A DNA stretch of 64,000 bases from positions 4,154,001-4,218,000 of the forward strand of contig NZ_CP184830.1 in the NCBI RefSeq assembly GCF_049275935.1. Reading direction: 5' to 3'. The translations under genes and the position numbers were made by a program. This DNA is from Endozoicomonas_A sp049275935. Lineage in GTDB: Bacteria > Pseudomonadota > Gammaproteobacteria > Pseudomonadales > Endozoicomonadaceae. Position 1 is the first letter of the stretch. Each line of letters opens with the position of its first letter. The notes below the pieces were generated by a model that saw only the letters and a list, made by a program, of their open reading frames with translations, did not search any database and was not told the origin of the DNA. Below are positions 27,905 through 37,658 of this stretch, in pieces.

Positions 27905-27961
27905 AACTCAGCTCCTTAGAATTATTTCTTCTGGCACATGGCCGTTTACGCTATAGCCTTC

Positions 27962-30900
27962 CTACTTGGGGATATTAAATATCTGTCGCCAGGATTGTCG
28001 GCCATCATCTGTCAGTGTGTATTCCAGATTGGTGCTGGAAATATTACCGGCACCGCCCTGAATAATAATGCTGGTTTTGCCGTCACTGCCCTGGTGGACT
28101 ACCGGAGCCGGTGCCAGGCCTGCTCCCAGGCTGATTTTCTTTTCCGATACCGTATCGTCAGTAAAACCACCCGCAGTCAGCACTTGCTGGATACTGGCGG
28201 GTATTGCCGTGCCTGTCTGATAGTGCAGAGCATTCAGAAAGCTGGTGCCATCCACCAGACACTGATCAGCAGGTGGTTGGTATTCGGTGAACAGCAGCAG
28301 GGCAAAAGCATTAGCCGGTGAGCTAACACTTTTACCGCTGGGATTTTTGCCGTCATGGATCAGTCGGTTTTTCCAACCGGCTTCGGTGGTCAGGCTGTTG
28401 CGCAGGGACTCAAAGTTACTCACTGTCGTGCCCGGCGATACGGTAAAGCCGGATTTCAGGTCACCATCGGCTTCCACTTGAATATCCGTCGTATCAATCA
28501 GGCTGCTGAAGGGCAGCGTGCCATAAGAGAACACACCACTGAGCTTGGGTTCTTTAACACCAAAAAAGAACTCCTGCTGAGTATTCTGACTGTCTGCCCG
28601 GGTCAACTCACGACCAGTACCGACAAAGACCCAGCGCTCATTATCGCTGTTGGTCACTGCCGTGGGACGGGCGCTAACAGGGCGCTGTGGGCGGGTTAAG
28701 GTGCCCAGTGTCCAGTTTGCAGCCAGAGGGTCTGCCAGGTTGATCCTTAGCAGTTCGCCACTGAGATTGCCTGCGGTTTCTACACTGCCAAAGTAGATGG
28801 CATCGTCATAGTAGTCCTGATCCCAGTCCACGGTGGCCATGTTGCCGGCATAAGCCTGTGCGATACCACTGTCCATTGGGTTAAAAGCGCTGAGAAAGTT
28901 TTTGCTCTTTAGATCATAGACAAACACTTTCATATTCTGGTCACTGGTAGCATCGCCCAGAGCTTGTCGTATACCGCTGGGCCCTGTGCCTGTCGGACCT
29001 GAGCCAAAGGCCAGGTACCAGTTGTTTTCGGTGGGGAAATTATAGTCTCCGGAAGCATTGGGTTTTCGCCGTTGTACCACCACGGGTCGGCCCGTGGTAA
29101 AGCCCAACTCCGGATGAGTAATTTCTGCCAGCAGTTTCGGAGGCTTTTCCGGGTTAGTAATATCCAGCATGACGTAGGCAGAACGCATTGTCCGGGTTGT
29201 ACTGTTGACTGAAACGCCAATGGGTCCTCCACCCAGCCGCATGCCCATGAGCAGCACTGTTCCCCAGCCCTTTGGGTGGTCCGCATCCGGGGTGAAAATA
29301 TTGGCATCAAAAATCAAAGGTTCGCCATCCATGTAATAAACATGGGGATAATCCGGTTCTGACAGCCAGCGAAGATGGGGCAATAAATTCATCGGTGTGT
29401 ACGCCCAGAGTTCTCCACCCAGGGGGTGCTGAGTTTCTGAGGGATCATGATTCAGGTCAAAGCGCTGATTGTCTTTGTCCCAGAAACCGGCATTGAAGGC
29501 ATGGATCATGCCATCGTTGGCACCCAGATACACGACCTGGCGGCGGTTTTCGTAGTGTTTCTGAAAATCGATAAAGGTTGCGTCGTTGCCGTTGAAGGGT
29601 TTGCTGTCAGAGTAATACCCTTCCGGTTTGGACACGGCGACGGGATTGGAGTGAATGATGTCGCCCAGTCGCCATACTTCCAGGTCGCCATCATTGTCGA
29701 TGTCCACAGAACGGGAGCGATAATCCGTCTGGTCTTCGCCACGAATGAATTTAACCAGCTTATCCGATTCTGCTGCGTTCACACCTAAATAGTCACCGTT
29801 GCTGCCTGTGAAGGTGGCAGAGACAAAAGGCTGTTCCTCACCGGCATCGACACGGCCATTATTATTGGCATCCAGCCAGGTCAGGATATGACGGCCAGTG
29901 TTGGTCAGCGCCGTATAGTTTCTTTGACTGGTAATATTGTTGATTTCCGTCAAGCGTTCACGAGCGTCCCAGACAGGTGCCAGTGAGGTCAAATCGGCGG
30001 TACTGCCATCAGGCGTCAGTGTTACACCATTATCGGAAGAGGTATAACGTTGAATAACAGTAGAACTACTGGCGGGGTCAAAAGACAAGGTCACAACCTG
30101 GTCAGTCGAATAGTCATCCAGTGTCCGGTTACCATTGGAGTCTTCCCGGAAGTGACCTTTGGTATCAACAAATAAACTGTGAAGCAGTCCGACCCAACTG
30201 ATTTCAATGTTCCTGACCGTTATTTTGGGGCGGAATAGCCCCTGAATGACCGAGCCTGCACCGCTGGCACTGTTAGAAACCAACGCGGCACTGGCACCGG
30301 AAGATATACGGCTGGCGATGTCCTTAAAAACCAGCTCCAGCTGGGTTCGTAACAAAGATGGATTGCTCGCCAGAAAAAAATTGTCGGGAATATTGTCGGC
30401 GCCCAGTTCACCTGTTGCGTTATTTCTGATATCCCACTCTCTGGAATCATTGTCAGGCACTCCATCACCATTGGCATCATGATTGGGTGTACCATCATTA
30501 TCCAGATCGTTGAAGCCCCCATACTTTGCTGCCAGCCTCAGTGGTTTGGGCAAAATACCGGACGCAGTGCCAGTTGCCACATAGGTTTGAGTCTCTGGCG
30601 TTCCGGGACCCTGGGCTGCTCCACCACCGGGGCCCGCCGCGTAGGGTGACGCTATACCATCATTATTGGTACCAAAAATACTGTGGGAAAAAGAGTAGTT
30701 TCCGTTAGAAAACTTCCCTTCGAAGCGGGAACTGACCTGAATCTGATTGCCGGTGATGGCGGGTGAGCAGGCATTGCCAAGGCAATATTCAATACTGGAG
30801 CTGGCGTCATAATCATTGTCACAGCCTTCCTGACAATCTTCCCAGATAAACGTGTATTTTCCTTTTTTGCCGTCTGCCGTCTGCTCATCGACCACAAGGT

Positions 30901-32599
30901 CACGGAAAGAGCCGCTGGAAGTGATCGGTTGGAAGCTGACCGTCTTGTTGTTGACATTGGCGCTCAGGGAGGGAAGGCTGTCAGCCAGTTGAATGGTATA
31001 GGTTTTAATATTCTGGATACCATCAAGATCGGTTCTCAGGTCTGTTGTTTGAGCGTGATAAGCCAGACCCGCAACTGCGTAACCCCCTTCTTTGTCCGGA
31101 GCTTCAGGACAGATACCGACGGCATCTGAAAGATTGGACAGGGACTTTGCTGTGCAACGGTTGTTACTGCCACCGTAATAATAATTACCCGAGAGGTTGC
31201 CATTGTATTCAATGTCACCGAGATCGTCGGTTAGGTTAATCAGGTCATTGATATTACTCAGACCTGTGACATCAGAGATGCTATTGTCTAAATCATCCAG
31301 GTCATACACGTTGGTGCCACTGGATATAAGAATGATGGCACAGCTGGCGCAGTCATTGGCCTGGCTCATAGGTGTCACCCAGGCTTCATTGGTCATGCCT
31401 CGTCCGGCATCTGAGGTGCTGAAGTCAGAAGAACCTGCGTTGCTTCCCGAGAAATACCTGATGGCCTCAAGATAAATTTCTGAAATCGGGTTACGCCATG
31501 CAGTCAAACCAATGGCATCGATATTGTGAATAATACCCTGAACGCTGGTATTAAAGGTGCCATTGGATAGATTGATCTCATCATCATTTGGGTCGGTATT
31601 ACCTGCAAACTGTCTGATATTGCGCCGCAACAGACCGCCTGAGCTGTTGCGGCCATAACTTCCGGTAATAAGACCAAATTGAATCTGATTTTCTTCGCCA
31701 TAGCCTTGGAGCAGGCCAACGGGCTTGGGAACACCGCTGGAGTACTGTTTGCAACGCCCGGCATTATTGCCATCTTTGCCCGAGACACAAGCTTCTACCT
31801 GGACAGTGTGGGTCGCCAGTTCAGCACTTCTGGCAGGACTGAATGCATTTCCCCACTGACATTGGTTGATTTCTGTAGTGGCCCAGCGAGGAAACTGACC
31901 CGCTGCGATTCTCAGTGACGGTGCTCCAGCCCAGAGACTGCAAAAAGAAACCGGTGATGAATACGGAGTGTATTTATCAATGTCTGCACCGGAATAAACT
32001 TTGGCAAAAGCACCACTGAGGTTTGTAGAGAGGGAAGACCTTCTAAGCACTGTCTGTGTGGCAGAGTCCGTTGACCGATGTCCACCGTAGAGAATGACTC
32101 TCAGTATTTCCATTCTGGACATGGACACCCAGTTCATAAAGTTACCACTCCATGGGGCTGAGGCGTCCTGGCAAAAATGTTGATTGCTACCCGTTGCTGG
32201 CAATACGGGTTGGTACATCTTGTCCGAGCTGCTGTATGCGTAGCACCAGTTACTGTCAAAGTAACCGATGTAATCAAAGTCGTCCTTATAAGTTGAATCG
32301 ATCAGGCCGTCGTCATCGAGATCGGTGTAGTCTGAATAAGCTCTTTGAAAGAGCTGTTGATCCACCGGCATCGCCAGCATAACAAGAGGCGATGAAAAGG
32401 TGCTGCCCTGGTTGGGCTTTGCAGCGTAGTCCGAGGCGGCTGCGATGGCCTGTTGCAGGAAAAGGGGCTGGAGCAGGAATGTCAATAAACAGATTTTTAG
32501 CGAAAACAGAGATAAAGGCTGTTTTCTGGCTGCAAAAAGCGCAGACGGACTGATCCCTTTTAACACGAACACTGTGAAATCCTTTTTCTTCTGGTTCAC
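27962..32599 (-). CDS. pilY1: PilY1-type pilus adhesin, long form without MIDAS motif, operon D
   Basis: A 1545-residue homologue of the operon B protein, colinear throughout. The N-terminus has a long basic stretch and then a hydrophobic signal (LFSLKICLLTFLLQPLFLQQAIA). Shared elements are DYTDLDDDGLIDSTYKD, GYFDSNWCYAYSS, APWSGNFMNWVSMSRME, DLDNDGTPNHDANGDG, DANNNGRVDAGEE, YLGANDGMIHAFNAGFWDKD, MGMRLGGG and VDWDQDYYDDAIYFG. No DxSxS motif is present, but several Asp-rich calcium-type loops are. Compared with B it lacks a ~30-residue segment near B residues 340-370. It overlaps pilX by 4 bases. Expected at the pilus tip or outer membrane. Confidence 0.9.
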   Translation of the reverse strand: MNQKKKDFTVFVLKGISPSALFAARKQPLSLFSLKICLLTFLLQPLFLQQAIAAASDYAAKPNQGSTFSSPLVMLAMPVDQQLFQRAYSDYTDLDDDGLIDSTYKDDFDYIGYFDSNWCYAYSSSDKMYQPVLPATGSNQHFCQDASAPWSGNFMNWVSMSRMEILRVILYGGHRSTDSATQTVLRRSSLSTNLSGAFAKVYSGADIDKYTPYSSPVSFCSLWAGAPSLRIAAGQFPRWATTEINQCQWGNAFSPARSAELATHTVQVEACVSGKDGNNAGRCKQYSSGVPKPVGLLQGYGEENQIQFGLITGSYGRNSSGGLLRRNIRQFAGNTDPNDDEINLSNGTFNTSVQGIIHNIDAIGLTAWRNPISEIYLEAIRYFSGSNAGSSDFSTSDAGRGMTNEAWVTPMSQANDCASCAIILISSGTNVYDLDDLDNSISDVTGLSNINDLINLTDDLGDIEYNGNLSGNYYYGGSNNRCTAKSLSNLSDAVGICPEAPDKEGGYAVAGLAYHAQTTDLRTDLDGIQNIKTYTIQLADSLPSLSANVNNKTVSFQPITSSGSFRDLVVDEQTADGKKGKYTFIWEDCQEGCDNDYDASSSIEYCLGNACSPAITGNQIQVSSRFEGKFSNGNYSFSHSIFGTNNDGIASPYAAGPGGGAAQGPGTPETQTYVATGTASGILPKPLRLAAKYGGFNDLDNDGTPNHDANGDGVPDNDSREWDIRNNATGELGADNIPDNFFLASNPSLLRTQLELVFKDIASRISSGASAALVSNSASGAGSVIQGLFRPKITVRNIEISWVGLLHSLFVDTKGHFREDSNGNRTLDDYSTDQVVTLSFDPASSSTVIQRYTSSDNGVTLTPDGSTADLTSLAPVWDARERLTEINNITSQRNYTALTNTGRHILTWLDANNNGRVDAGEEQPFVSATFTGSNGDYLGVNAAESDKLVKFIRGEDQTDYRSRSVDIDNDGDLEVWRLGDIIHSNPVAVSKPEGYYSDSKPFNGNDATFIDFQKHYENRRQVVYLGANDGMIHAFNAGFWDKDNQRFDLNHDPSETQHPLGGELWAYTPMNLLPHLRWLSEPDYPHVYYMDGEPLIFDANIFTPDADHPKGWGTVLLMGMRLGGGPIGVSVNSTTRTMRSAYVMLDITNPEKPPKLLAEITHPELGFTTGRPVVVQRRKPNASGDYNFPTENNWYLAFGSGPTGTGPSGIRQALGDATSDQNMKVFVYDLKSKNFLSAFNPMDSGIAQAYAGNMATVDWDQDYYDDAIYFGSVETAGNLSGELLRINLADPLAANWTLGTLTRPQRPVSARPTAVTNSDNERWVFVGTGRELTRADSQNTQQEFFFGVKEPKLSGVFSYGTLPFSSLIDTTDIQVEADGDLKSGFTVSPGTTVSNFESLRNSLTTEAGWKNRLIHDGKNPSGKSVSSPANAFALLLFTEYQPPADQCLVDGTSFLNALHYQTGTAIPASIQQVLTAGGFTDDTVSEKKISLGAGLAPAPVVHQGSDGKTSIIIQGGAGNISSTNLEYTLTDDGRQSWRQIFNIPK

Positions 32600-33156
32600 C
32601 GTTTGTAGGTGGACTGCAACATGACCTGACTATTGAGGTTATCGACCGAAGAAAGCACGGTTACACGGTAAAGCTTTGACCAGTCGGAAGGGTTGGCGGG
32701 GTTGGGAGTGACCCCAAACAAGACTCTTGGAATGTAGCAGAGGAATTCCACTGTATAGCGGGCTGAGGTTCCTGAAGGCACACTGGTGGCAACAATGGTT
32801 TTGCTGGCATCGGCCCAGAGGGCGGCACTTTCCCAGGGGCTGGCATTCCCGGCCCGACAGCTGATAATGCTGTTACGGTCAGAGCCATTGAAGCAGAGGC
32901 CATTACTGCAATCGCTGGCGAACGTGTTGATATCGTTGCAACTGCTCTGGCTTTTGATACAGCGTTCGGCCTCCAGCAGTGCGGTTTCGGCAGCGATAAA
33001 AGCGGTCTGATGAGTCCGGTAGCTGGCTGACATTCTTTGCTCAAGGCTTGAGAATTGAACCGCCGTCAGAGTCGCCATCACCATGAGTGTAAAAAAAATC
33101 ATGGTGTAGAGCAGAGCGGTTCCGTCTTCATCGCGACGTCGTCTGATATGACTCAT
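32596..33156 (-). CDS. pilX: PilX-like minor pilin, operon D
   Basis: A 186-residue protein, the same length as the operon B PilX. The leader MSHIRRRRDEDG is followed by TALLYTMIFFTLMVMATLTA without Glu +5, then VQFSSLEQRMSASYRTHQTAFIAAETALLEAE, the PilX_N signature with the AAEtAL motif. Cys positions (CIKSQSSC, CSNGLCF, CRAG, CYIP) parallel those of operon B. It is 2 bases behind pilW and overlaps pilY1 by 4. Confidence 0.87.
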   Translation of the reverse strand: MSHIRRRRDEDGTALLYTMIFFTLMVMATLTAVQFSSLEQRMSASYRTHQTAFIAAETALLEAERCIKSQSSCNDINTFASDCSNGLCFNGSDRNSIISCRAGNASPWESAALWADASKTIVATSVPSGTSARYTVEFLCYIPRVLFGVTPNPANPSDWSKLYRVTVLSSVDNLNSQVMLQSTYKR

Positions 33157-33158
33157 GA

Positions 33159-34208
33159 TTATCCACTGTTTCTCAGGGCCATGGTCATGACATATTCCTT
33201 GCGTAAGAAGCGATCCGACTGAGTGACTTGTTGACCATCGAAAAGATAGGTTCTCGGGGGCGCAGGCGGAGGTGCTGGAACAGGGAGGATTTCGGTTTCA
33301 CTGCGCGTCAGCAGATGAATTCGGATGGCGGTGGTTTGCAGCCAGTCAGCATGGCGAAAACTGCGATCACCGGCGCTGATATAGCGATTAGTGACCCCGT
33401 CGTTATCTGTGTCGAGGCCGTAATGAATTCGAATATCCTCAATGCCGTCCACTATGGCCAGTGCTGAGGCATTGCCTGCTTCTTTTCGGAACAGGGTAGG
33501 CAGGCCGTTATCCGGTTTCACAAAATAGCCCACAGATTCCAGAGGCTTCAAATAACCGGGATTGAATGACAGAGCGCCGGAAGGCGTCGAGCCGTCATAG
33601 CAGCGAAAACTGCCCTTGAGTTGAGCGACACAATTCTTGAAATCGCCGACACCGCTGGTGGTATGGGTTAGGGTACTGCCGCCGATGGAACTCAGGGCTA
33701 TCAGGGCTACCTGAGAGCAGTCCTGACGGGTTATCACTGCAGCACCGCCGGCCGGCAGGGTCGAACCGATGTTGCGGTCCAGTGTCAGGGTGGATGTGGA
33801 TGTGTCATGGTTGGTTATAGCAAAAACAGTGTCGGGATTGGCTTTGAAGATCAACAGGCTTTCCGAAGTGGCCTGAGCGTCCATCTTTGACCGCGTGTCA
33901 GAAAGATTCATTCCCTGTGTCGGTTGTTCAGCAGTGAGCCATTCATGGGGAGCACTGTTTTGAAGCAGAGCATTACCGATTGCAGCATCGGTATTACAGC
34001 CTGTGTAGCCAGCGACACGGACGTCATTGGATATGGAGCTGACAGCAATTCTGGCCGCTTCCTGCATTAGCCCCAACTGAAAGTTCAAGCGATTGGAGTT
34101 ATTGCTGCTAAGAAAGGCCTGAGTGACCGAAGTAATGATGAAAATACCCAATAACATCGAAATCATCAGTTCAATCAGGCTGAGTCCCTTCTGCTTTGAA
34201 CTATTCAT
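33159..34208 (-). CDS. pilW: PilW-like minor pilin, operon D
   Basis: A 349-residue prepilin. Leader MNSSKQKG, helix LSLIELMISMLLGIFIITSV with Glu +5, and the signature EAARIAVSSISNDVRVAGYTGC. DTDNDGVTNRYISAGDRSFR and the tail DRFLRKEYVMTMALRNSG match the operon B protein in order and spacing. A Pro-rich loop (PVPAPPPAPPRTY) near residue 310 is unique to this copy. It is 3 bases from pilV and 2 from pilX. Confidence 0.88.
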   Translation of the reverse strand: MNSSKQKGLSLIELMISMLLGIFIITSVTQAFLSSNNSNRLNFQLGLMQEAARIAVSSISNDVRVAGYTGCNTDAAIGNALLQNSAPHEWLTAEQPTQGMNLSDTRSKMDAQATSESLLIFKANPDTVFAITNHDTSTSTLTLDRNIGSTLPAGGAAVITRQDCSQVALIALSSIGGSTLTHTTSGVGDFKNCVAQLKGSFRCYDGSTPSGALSFNPGYLKPLESVGYFVKPDNGLPTLFRKEAGNASALAIVDGIEDIRIHYGLDTDNDGVTNRYISAGDRSFRHADWLQTTAIRIHLLTRSETEILPVPAPPPAPPRTYLFDGQQVTQSDRFLRKEYVMTMALRNSG

Positions 34209-34211
34209 GTT

Positions 34212-34682
34212 TTATAGCGTGCTCCTCAGAATCACCTGACGGCGGGGCTGCTGACCTTTGCTGTCATCAAAGAAAATCGTGATGGTGTAGTTCCGACCCT
34301 CTGGTGTATCGGTTTTGACAATTGAGCCATCTGAATCGGGGAGCTGAGTGTCGAGAATGAACTTCCACTGTGCTACGTCATAGCGGGCCAGCTCTGCAGG
34401 TGTGCAATCTGCTGTGTCGCAATCATCGGGATAGGCTGCGGGCACATTGCCGACACTGGCAGAATAACCGGGCCCATTCAGGCCATAGACCGGGTTGGCT
34501 TTGATCCTGTCGAGCATGTCGTAAGCAAGAATGTTGGACAGAGAGTTGAAGTAGGCAATATTGTTGTAACTGATGCTTCGGGTTTGTAAAGCAGCCATTC
34601 CCAAAAGGCCAGAAGCCAGAATGACCACTGTGATCAGAACTTCCACCAGGGTCATTCCTGCCTGAGAGCGCTTTGAACTCAT
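34212..34682 (-). CDS. pilV: PilV-like minor pilin, operon D
   Basis: A 156-residue prepilin with the leader MSSKRSQAG and the helix MTLVEVLITVVILASGLLGM (Met +1, Glu +5). AALQTRSISYNNIAYFNSLSNILAYDMLDRIKAN is the PilV signature, and CDTADCTPAELARYDVAQWKF corresponds to CSESQLATYDVQQWKF in operon B. Overlaps fimT by 4 bases. Confidence 0.9.
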   Translation of the reverse strand: MSSKRSQAGMTLVEVLITVVILASGLLGMAALQTRSISYNNIAYFNSLSNILAYDMLDRIKANPVYGLNGPGYSASVGNVPAAYPDDCDTADCTPAELARYDVAQWKFILDTQLPDSDGSIVKTDTPEGRNYTITIFFDDSKGQQPRRQVILRSTL

Positions 34683-35245
34683 GGACAGACCACCGAGTCC
34701 GTTGAGCGCACCCGGCCAGACAGGTTAATGGTGATGCCCCTGGCAACCTTGGATGTTGTCAGATTGTCGCAAATGAGAAAATTGCCTGAACTGGTGTTAT
34801 TGACAGTGCCATCTCCCTCAAACACGATTGGAGTGTTGTTACTCCAGGTGATTGAGGCGATGGAATCTGTTGTCTGGGAACGTCTCAAGGTATCGACTCC
34901 TGAATCAAATAGGCCGTTACTGTTTTCATCGGTGAAAATGATCCAGCCTTGACTCCAGAGGGTTGGGTCTGCTGCGCAGGTGACTCCGTCAGTGGATGCA
35001 CAGGCGATGGTATCGTTGCCGGTTTTAACGGCTTCACTGCGGGTGTAAAGCAGGTTTGACAGCAGGTTTTGCTGAATGTTTGAGAAACGGATGGAGTTAG
35101 ACATTTCTCTCAGTTGTGGCAGTCCCATGGCAACAATAATCGCAGCGATCAACAGAGTGATCATCAGTTCAATTAATGAAAATCCTTGTTCTCCAGGCTC
35201 AGGGCTGTTTATTGCTCTGGCTTTATCATTGTTTGACTGCTCCAT
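34679..35245 (-). CDS. fimT: GspH/FimT-family minor pilin, first gene of operon D
   Basis: I use the ATG at 35245; an in-frame GTG lies one codon upstream and neither has a clear Shine-Dalgarno. The 188-residue protein has a long polar leader ending EPGEQG, then FSLIELMITLLIAAIIVAMG with Glu +5. GspH features are LLYTRSEAVKTGNDTIACAS, TLWSQGWIIFTDENSNGLFD and the terminal strand INLSGRVR. The fimX-like gene is divergent, with 211 bases between. Confidence 0.88.
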   Translation of the reverse strand: MEQSNNDKARAINSPEPGEQGFSLIELMITLLIAAIIVAMGLPQLREMSNSIRFSNIQQNLLSNLLYTRSEAVKTGNDTIACASTDGVTCAADPTLWSQGWIIFTDENSNGLFDSGVDTLRRSQTTDSIASITWSNNTPIVFEGDGTVNNTSSGNFLICDNLTTSKVARGITINLSGRVRSTDSVVCP

Positions 35246-35456
35246 CACATCTGACCGGTTTTTAGCGCTTCTCTGATTAGTTTAGAAGTGCGTTTTCGTG
35301 ATCTGTGTATAGGGTCAGAGAACCTGTAGAATTATTTACAAAGAAGCCAGACGGATAAAAACAGGGTGTTTTTTTGGCAGGGGCTAATGATTTCAGGCGT
35401 ATGGCAGTTATAAGAATGAGATAAGCCTTAAACTCTCGTTGAATCAGGTCAATGCC

Positions 35457-37559
35457 ATGGAGCAGGAAAAAAGGGATACTGTCCGGCTGTTGATAGTGGA
35501 TGCTTCTTCTGAAGAAGCCGAGGCACTGCTGAATGTCTATCGGGATGCCGGATACCCGACCCGTGCTCATCATGTCATCGCTATGGAAAGTCTGGAAGAA
35601 GCCCTGTCCGGTCATCAGAAATGGGATTTGCTGATTATCTCATCAGCAGGCTTGCCAGAAGGATTAACAATCAGTTCAGTGCTTGATCGGGTTGACCAGC
35701 AGGGCAGGGATATTCCTGCCATCGTGTTGTCAGAAGAACAGGAAGAAGAGCAGGAAGAAGAACAGCTGGAATGGCTTAAGCTGGGAGTAAGAAGTGTCAT
35801 TACCCAGGACAATGATGAACTGCTTCTGCTGACTTCCGATCGGGAAATTGCCGACCTTAATACCCGCCGTCACTACCGACGCATGAGTGTTGCCCTGAAT
35901 GAATCAGAGAAGCAGAGGCGTCACCTGTTGGATGATCAGGTCGATGCCATCATCTACATCAGTGAAGGTCAGATTAAATACTCAAACCCGGCATTTAATG
36001 AGCTGGTAGGGGTTGATGGCAACGCCAGTCTTGTCGGTAAACCCTTTACTGATCTGGTTGCGGGCAGAGATCGCAGGGAAGTGGGTGACTTCCTGAACAG
36101 TATCGAAGACAGTGGTCGGGCACTGGCAGCCATTCAATGTCCACTGCTGGCTGATCGGGATAAGGAAGTGCCTGTGAGGGCTATAGTCAGTCCTACTTCC
36201 TATGAGGGGCGTTATACACTGAGCGTTTTGGTGAGAACCCAGGAATCCGAAGGAACTTCGGAAATTGGGCAGAAAGACGTTGAAGTCGCACGTCCCGACA
36301 GTGAAACCCACCTCTATGATAAAGAAGCTTTCAAGGAGCAGTTGGATGTTGCCATGCAGAGAGTGGTTGCAGGTAAAGACCAATTTGCCTTGCTCTGTAT
36401 TACTCTCGATTCACTGCGGGCACTTCATGCCAAAGGAGGCAAAAGAGTCAGCCAGCCTTACTACAAGGAAGTTAGTTCTCGACTCGGATTGGTGTTGATA
36501 GAACATCAGGCTGCCAGTTGGAGCGGCGACTGTATTATGGCTCTGGTTAAGGCCAGTGATGAAAAGGTAGTGCGGGAGCTGGCCGATCAAGTTATCAGGG
36601 GTGTTACACACGAGAGAGTTACACTGGGAAGAAATGAGCTTCCCGTCAAGCTGAGTCTGGGGAGTGTCATACTGACCGATTCCAGCAGCGATCTAAATAC
36701 TCAGCTGGTCAGAGCCCGTCATGCTGCCACACAGGCTCAAAAAGAAGGTGGCGGAAAGATTTGTTTCTTCCAGAAACGTAAAATTAATAAGGTCAGTTCT
36801 GTGGAGAAGCATCTGGCAGGCATGGTCAGTCAGGCGTTGAAAAATGACAATTTCAAATTGAAGTACCAGCCTGTGGTCAGTCTGAAAGGTTCTTCTGAAA
36901 AGCACTTTGAAGTTCAGCTGCATATGGTGGATGCCAGAGGTCGTGAACATGACTCAGTGGCATTCCGAAACAAGCTCGATAAAAATGCGCTCTGGAGCAA
37001 AGTCGATCGTTGGCAGGTCATAGAAGCAGGAAAAGCGCTTCTGAACCAAACCCGCACAAAGGATAAAATCCGACTCTTTATGCACCTCGGCGGTAACGCC
37101 ATACTTGAGAAGGAGTTCCTGCCCTGGATGGGCGTTGCACTTAAGGCAGCAGGTATTCCTGCTTCATCCGTGGTTGTGGAAGTCAGTGAGCAGAATATTG
37201 TCCGCTTCAATAGACAGGCACCGGACTTTTTCAAGGCGGTCAAGGAGTTGGGTTGCAGTACTGGAGTGAGTGAGTTTGGCTGTAGTTTGAACCCTATGGA
37301 AACCATTGCCTCAATGACTCTGGACTATATAAAGGTCGATCCGTCTTTCACCAAAGATCTGACCAGCGAAAATCAGGGCGAAGAGCTCAAGAAAATGGTT
37401 CAGGCGCTGTCGGAAAAAGGTCAGAAAGTGATTGTTCCCCAGGTTCAGAGTGCTGTTGAAATGGCACCACTGTGGCATACCGGTGTTGATTTCATCCAGG
37501 GCGACTTTCTTCAGGAGCCTGCAGAACATATGGACTTTGATTTTGAGGGTGATTTCTAG
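35457..37559 (+). CDS. fimX: FimX-like c-di-GMP signalling protein (degenerate REC, PAS, GGDEF, EAL)
   Basis: I start this at the ATG at 35457 (AGGT seven bases upstream) rather than the TTG at 35439, giving 700 residues. Domains in order: an N-terminal REC-like fold (about 5-130) in which the phosphate-accepting Asp is replaced (WDLLIISSA); a PAS-like domain (about 150-260, IIYISEGQIKYSNPAF); a degenerate GGDEF (about 285-430, SWSGDCIMAL in place of GGDEF); and a C-terminal EAL (about 450-690) with HFEVQLHM in place of EALLR and VEVSEQNI, DYIKVDPSF retained. This is the FimX pattern: a c-di-GMP receptor rather than an active enzyme, which in Pseudomonas promotes pilus assembly at the pole via PilZ/PilB. 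The EAL might bind c-di-GMP. It is adjacent to operon D, which fits a pilus role. Confidence 0.82.
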   Translation: MEQEKRDTVRLLIVDASSEEAEALLNVYRDAGYPTRAHHVIAMESLEEALSGHQKWDLLIISSAGLPEGLTISSVLDRVDQQGRDIPAIVLSEEQEEEQEEEQLEWLKLGVRSVITQDNDELLLLTSDREIADLNTRRHYRRMSVALNESEKQRRHLLDDQVDAIIYISEGQIKYSNPAFNELVGVDGNASLVGKPFTDLVAGRDRREVGDFLNSIEDSGRALAAIQCPLLADRDKEVPVRAIVSPTSYEGRYTLSVLVRTQESEGTSEIGQKDVEVARPDSETHLYDKEAFKEQLDVAMQRVVAGKDQFALLCITLDSLRALHAKGGKRVSQPYYKEVSSRLGLVLIEHQAASWSGDCIMALVKASDEKVVRELADQVIRGVTHERVTLGRNELPVKLSLGSVILTDSSSDLNTQLVRARHAATQAQKEGGGKICFFQKRKINKVSSVEKHLAGMVSQALKNDNFKLKYQPVVSLKGSSEKHFEVQLHMVDARGREHDSVAFRNKLDKNALWSKVDRWQVIEAGKALLNQTRTKDKIRLFMHLGGNAILEKEFLPWMGVALKAAGIPASSVVVEVSEQNIVRFNRQAPDFFKAVKELGCSTGVSEFGCSLNPMETIASMTLDYIKVDPSFTKDLTSENQGEELKKMVQALSEKGQKVIVPQVQSAVEMAPLWHTGVDFIQGDFLQEPAEHMDFDFEGDF

Positions 37560-37658
37560 CCTCCCCATAATCATGGATCATTTTGAGTTTTACACCGACT
37601 GCAACATCGTCGAAAATAGCCTGCTCTCAGATTCAAGATTAAGACATCAGGCTTTTCA

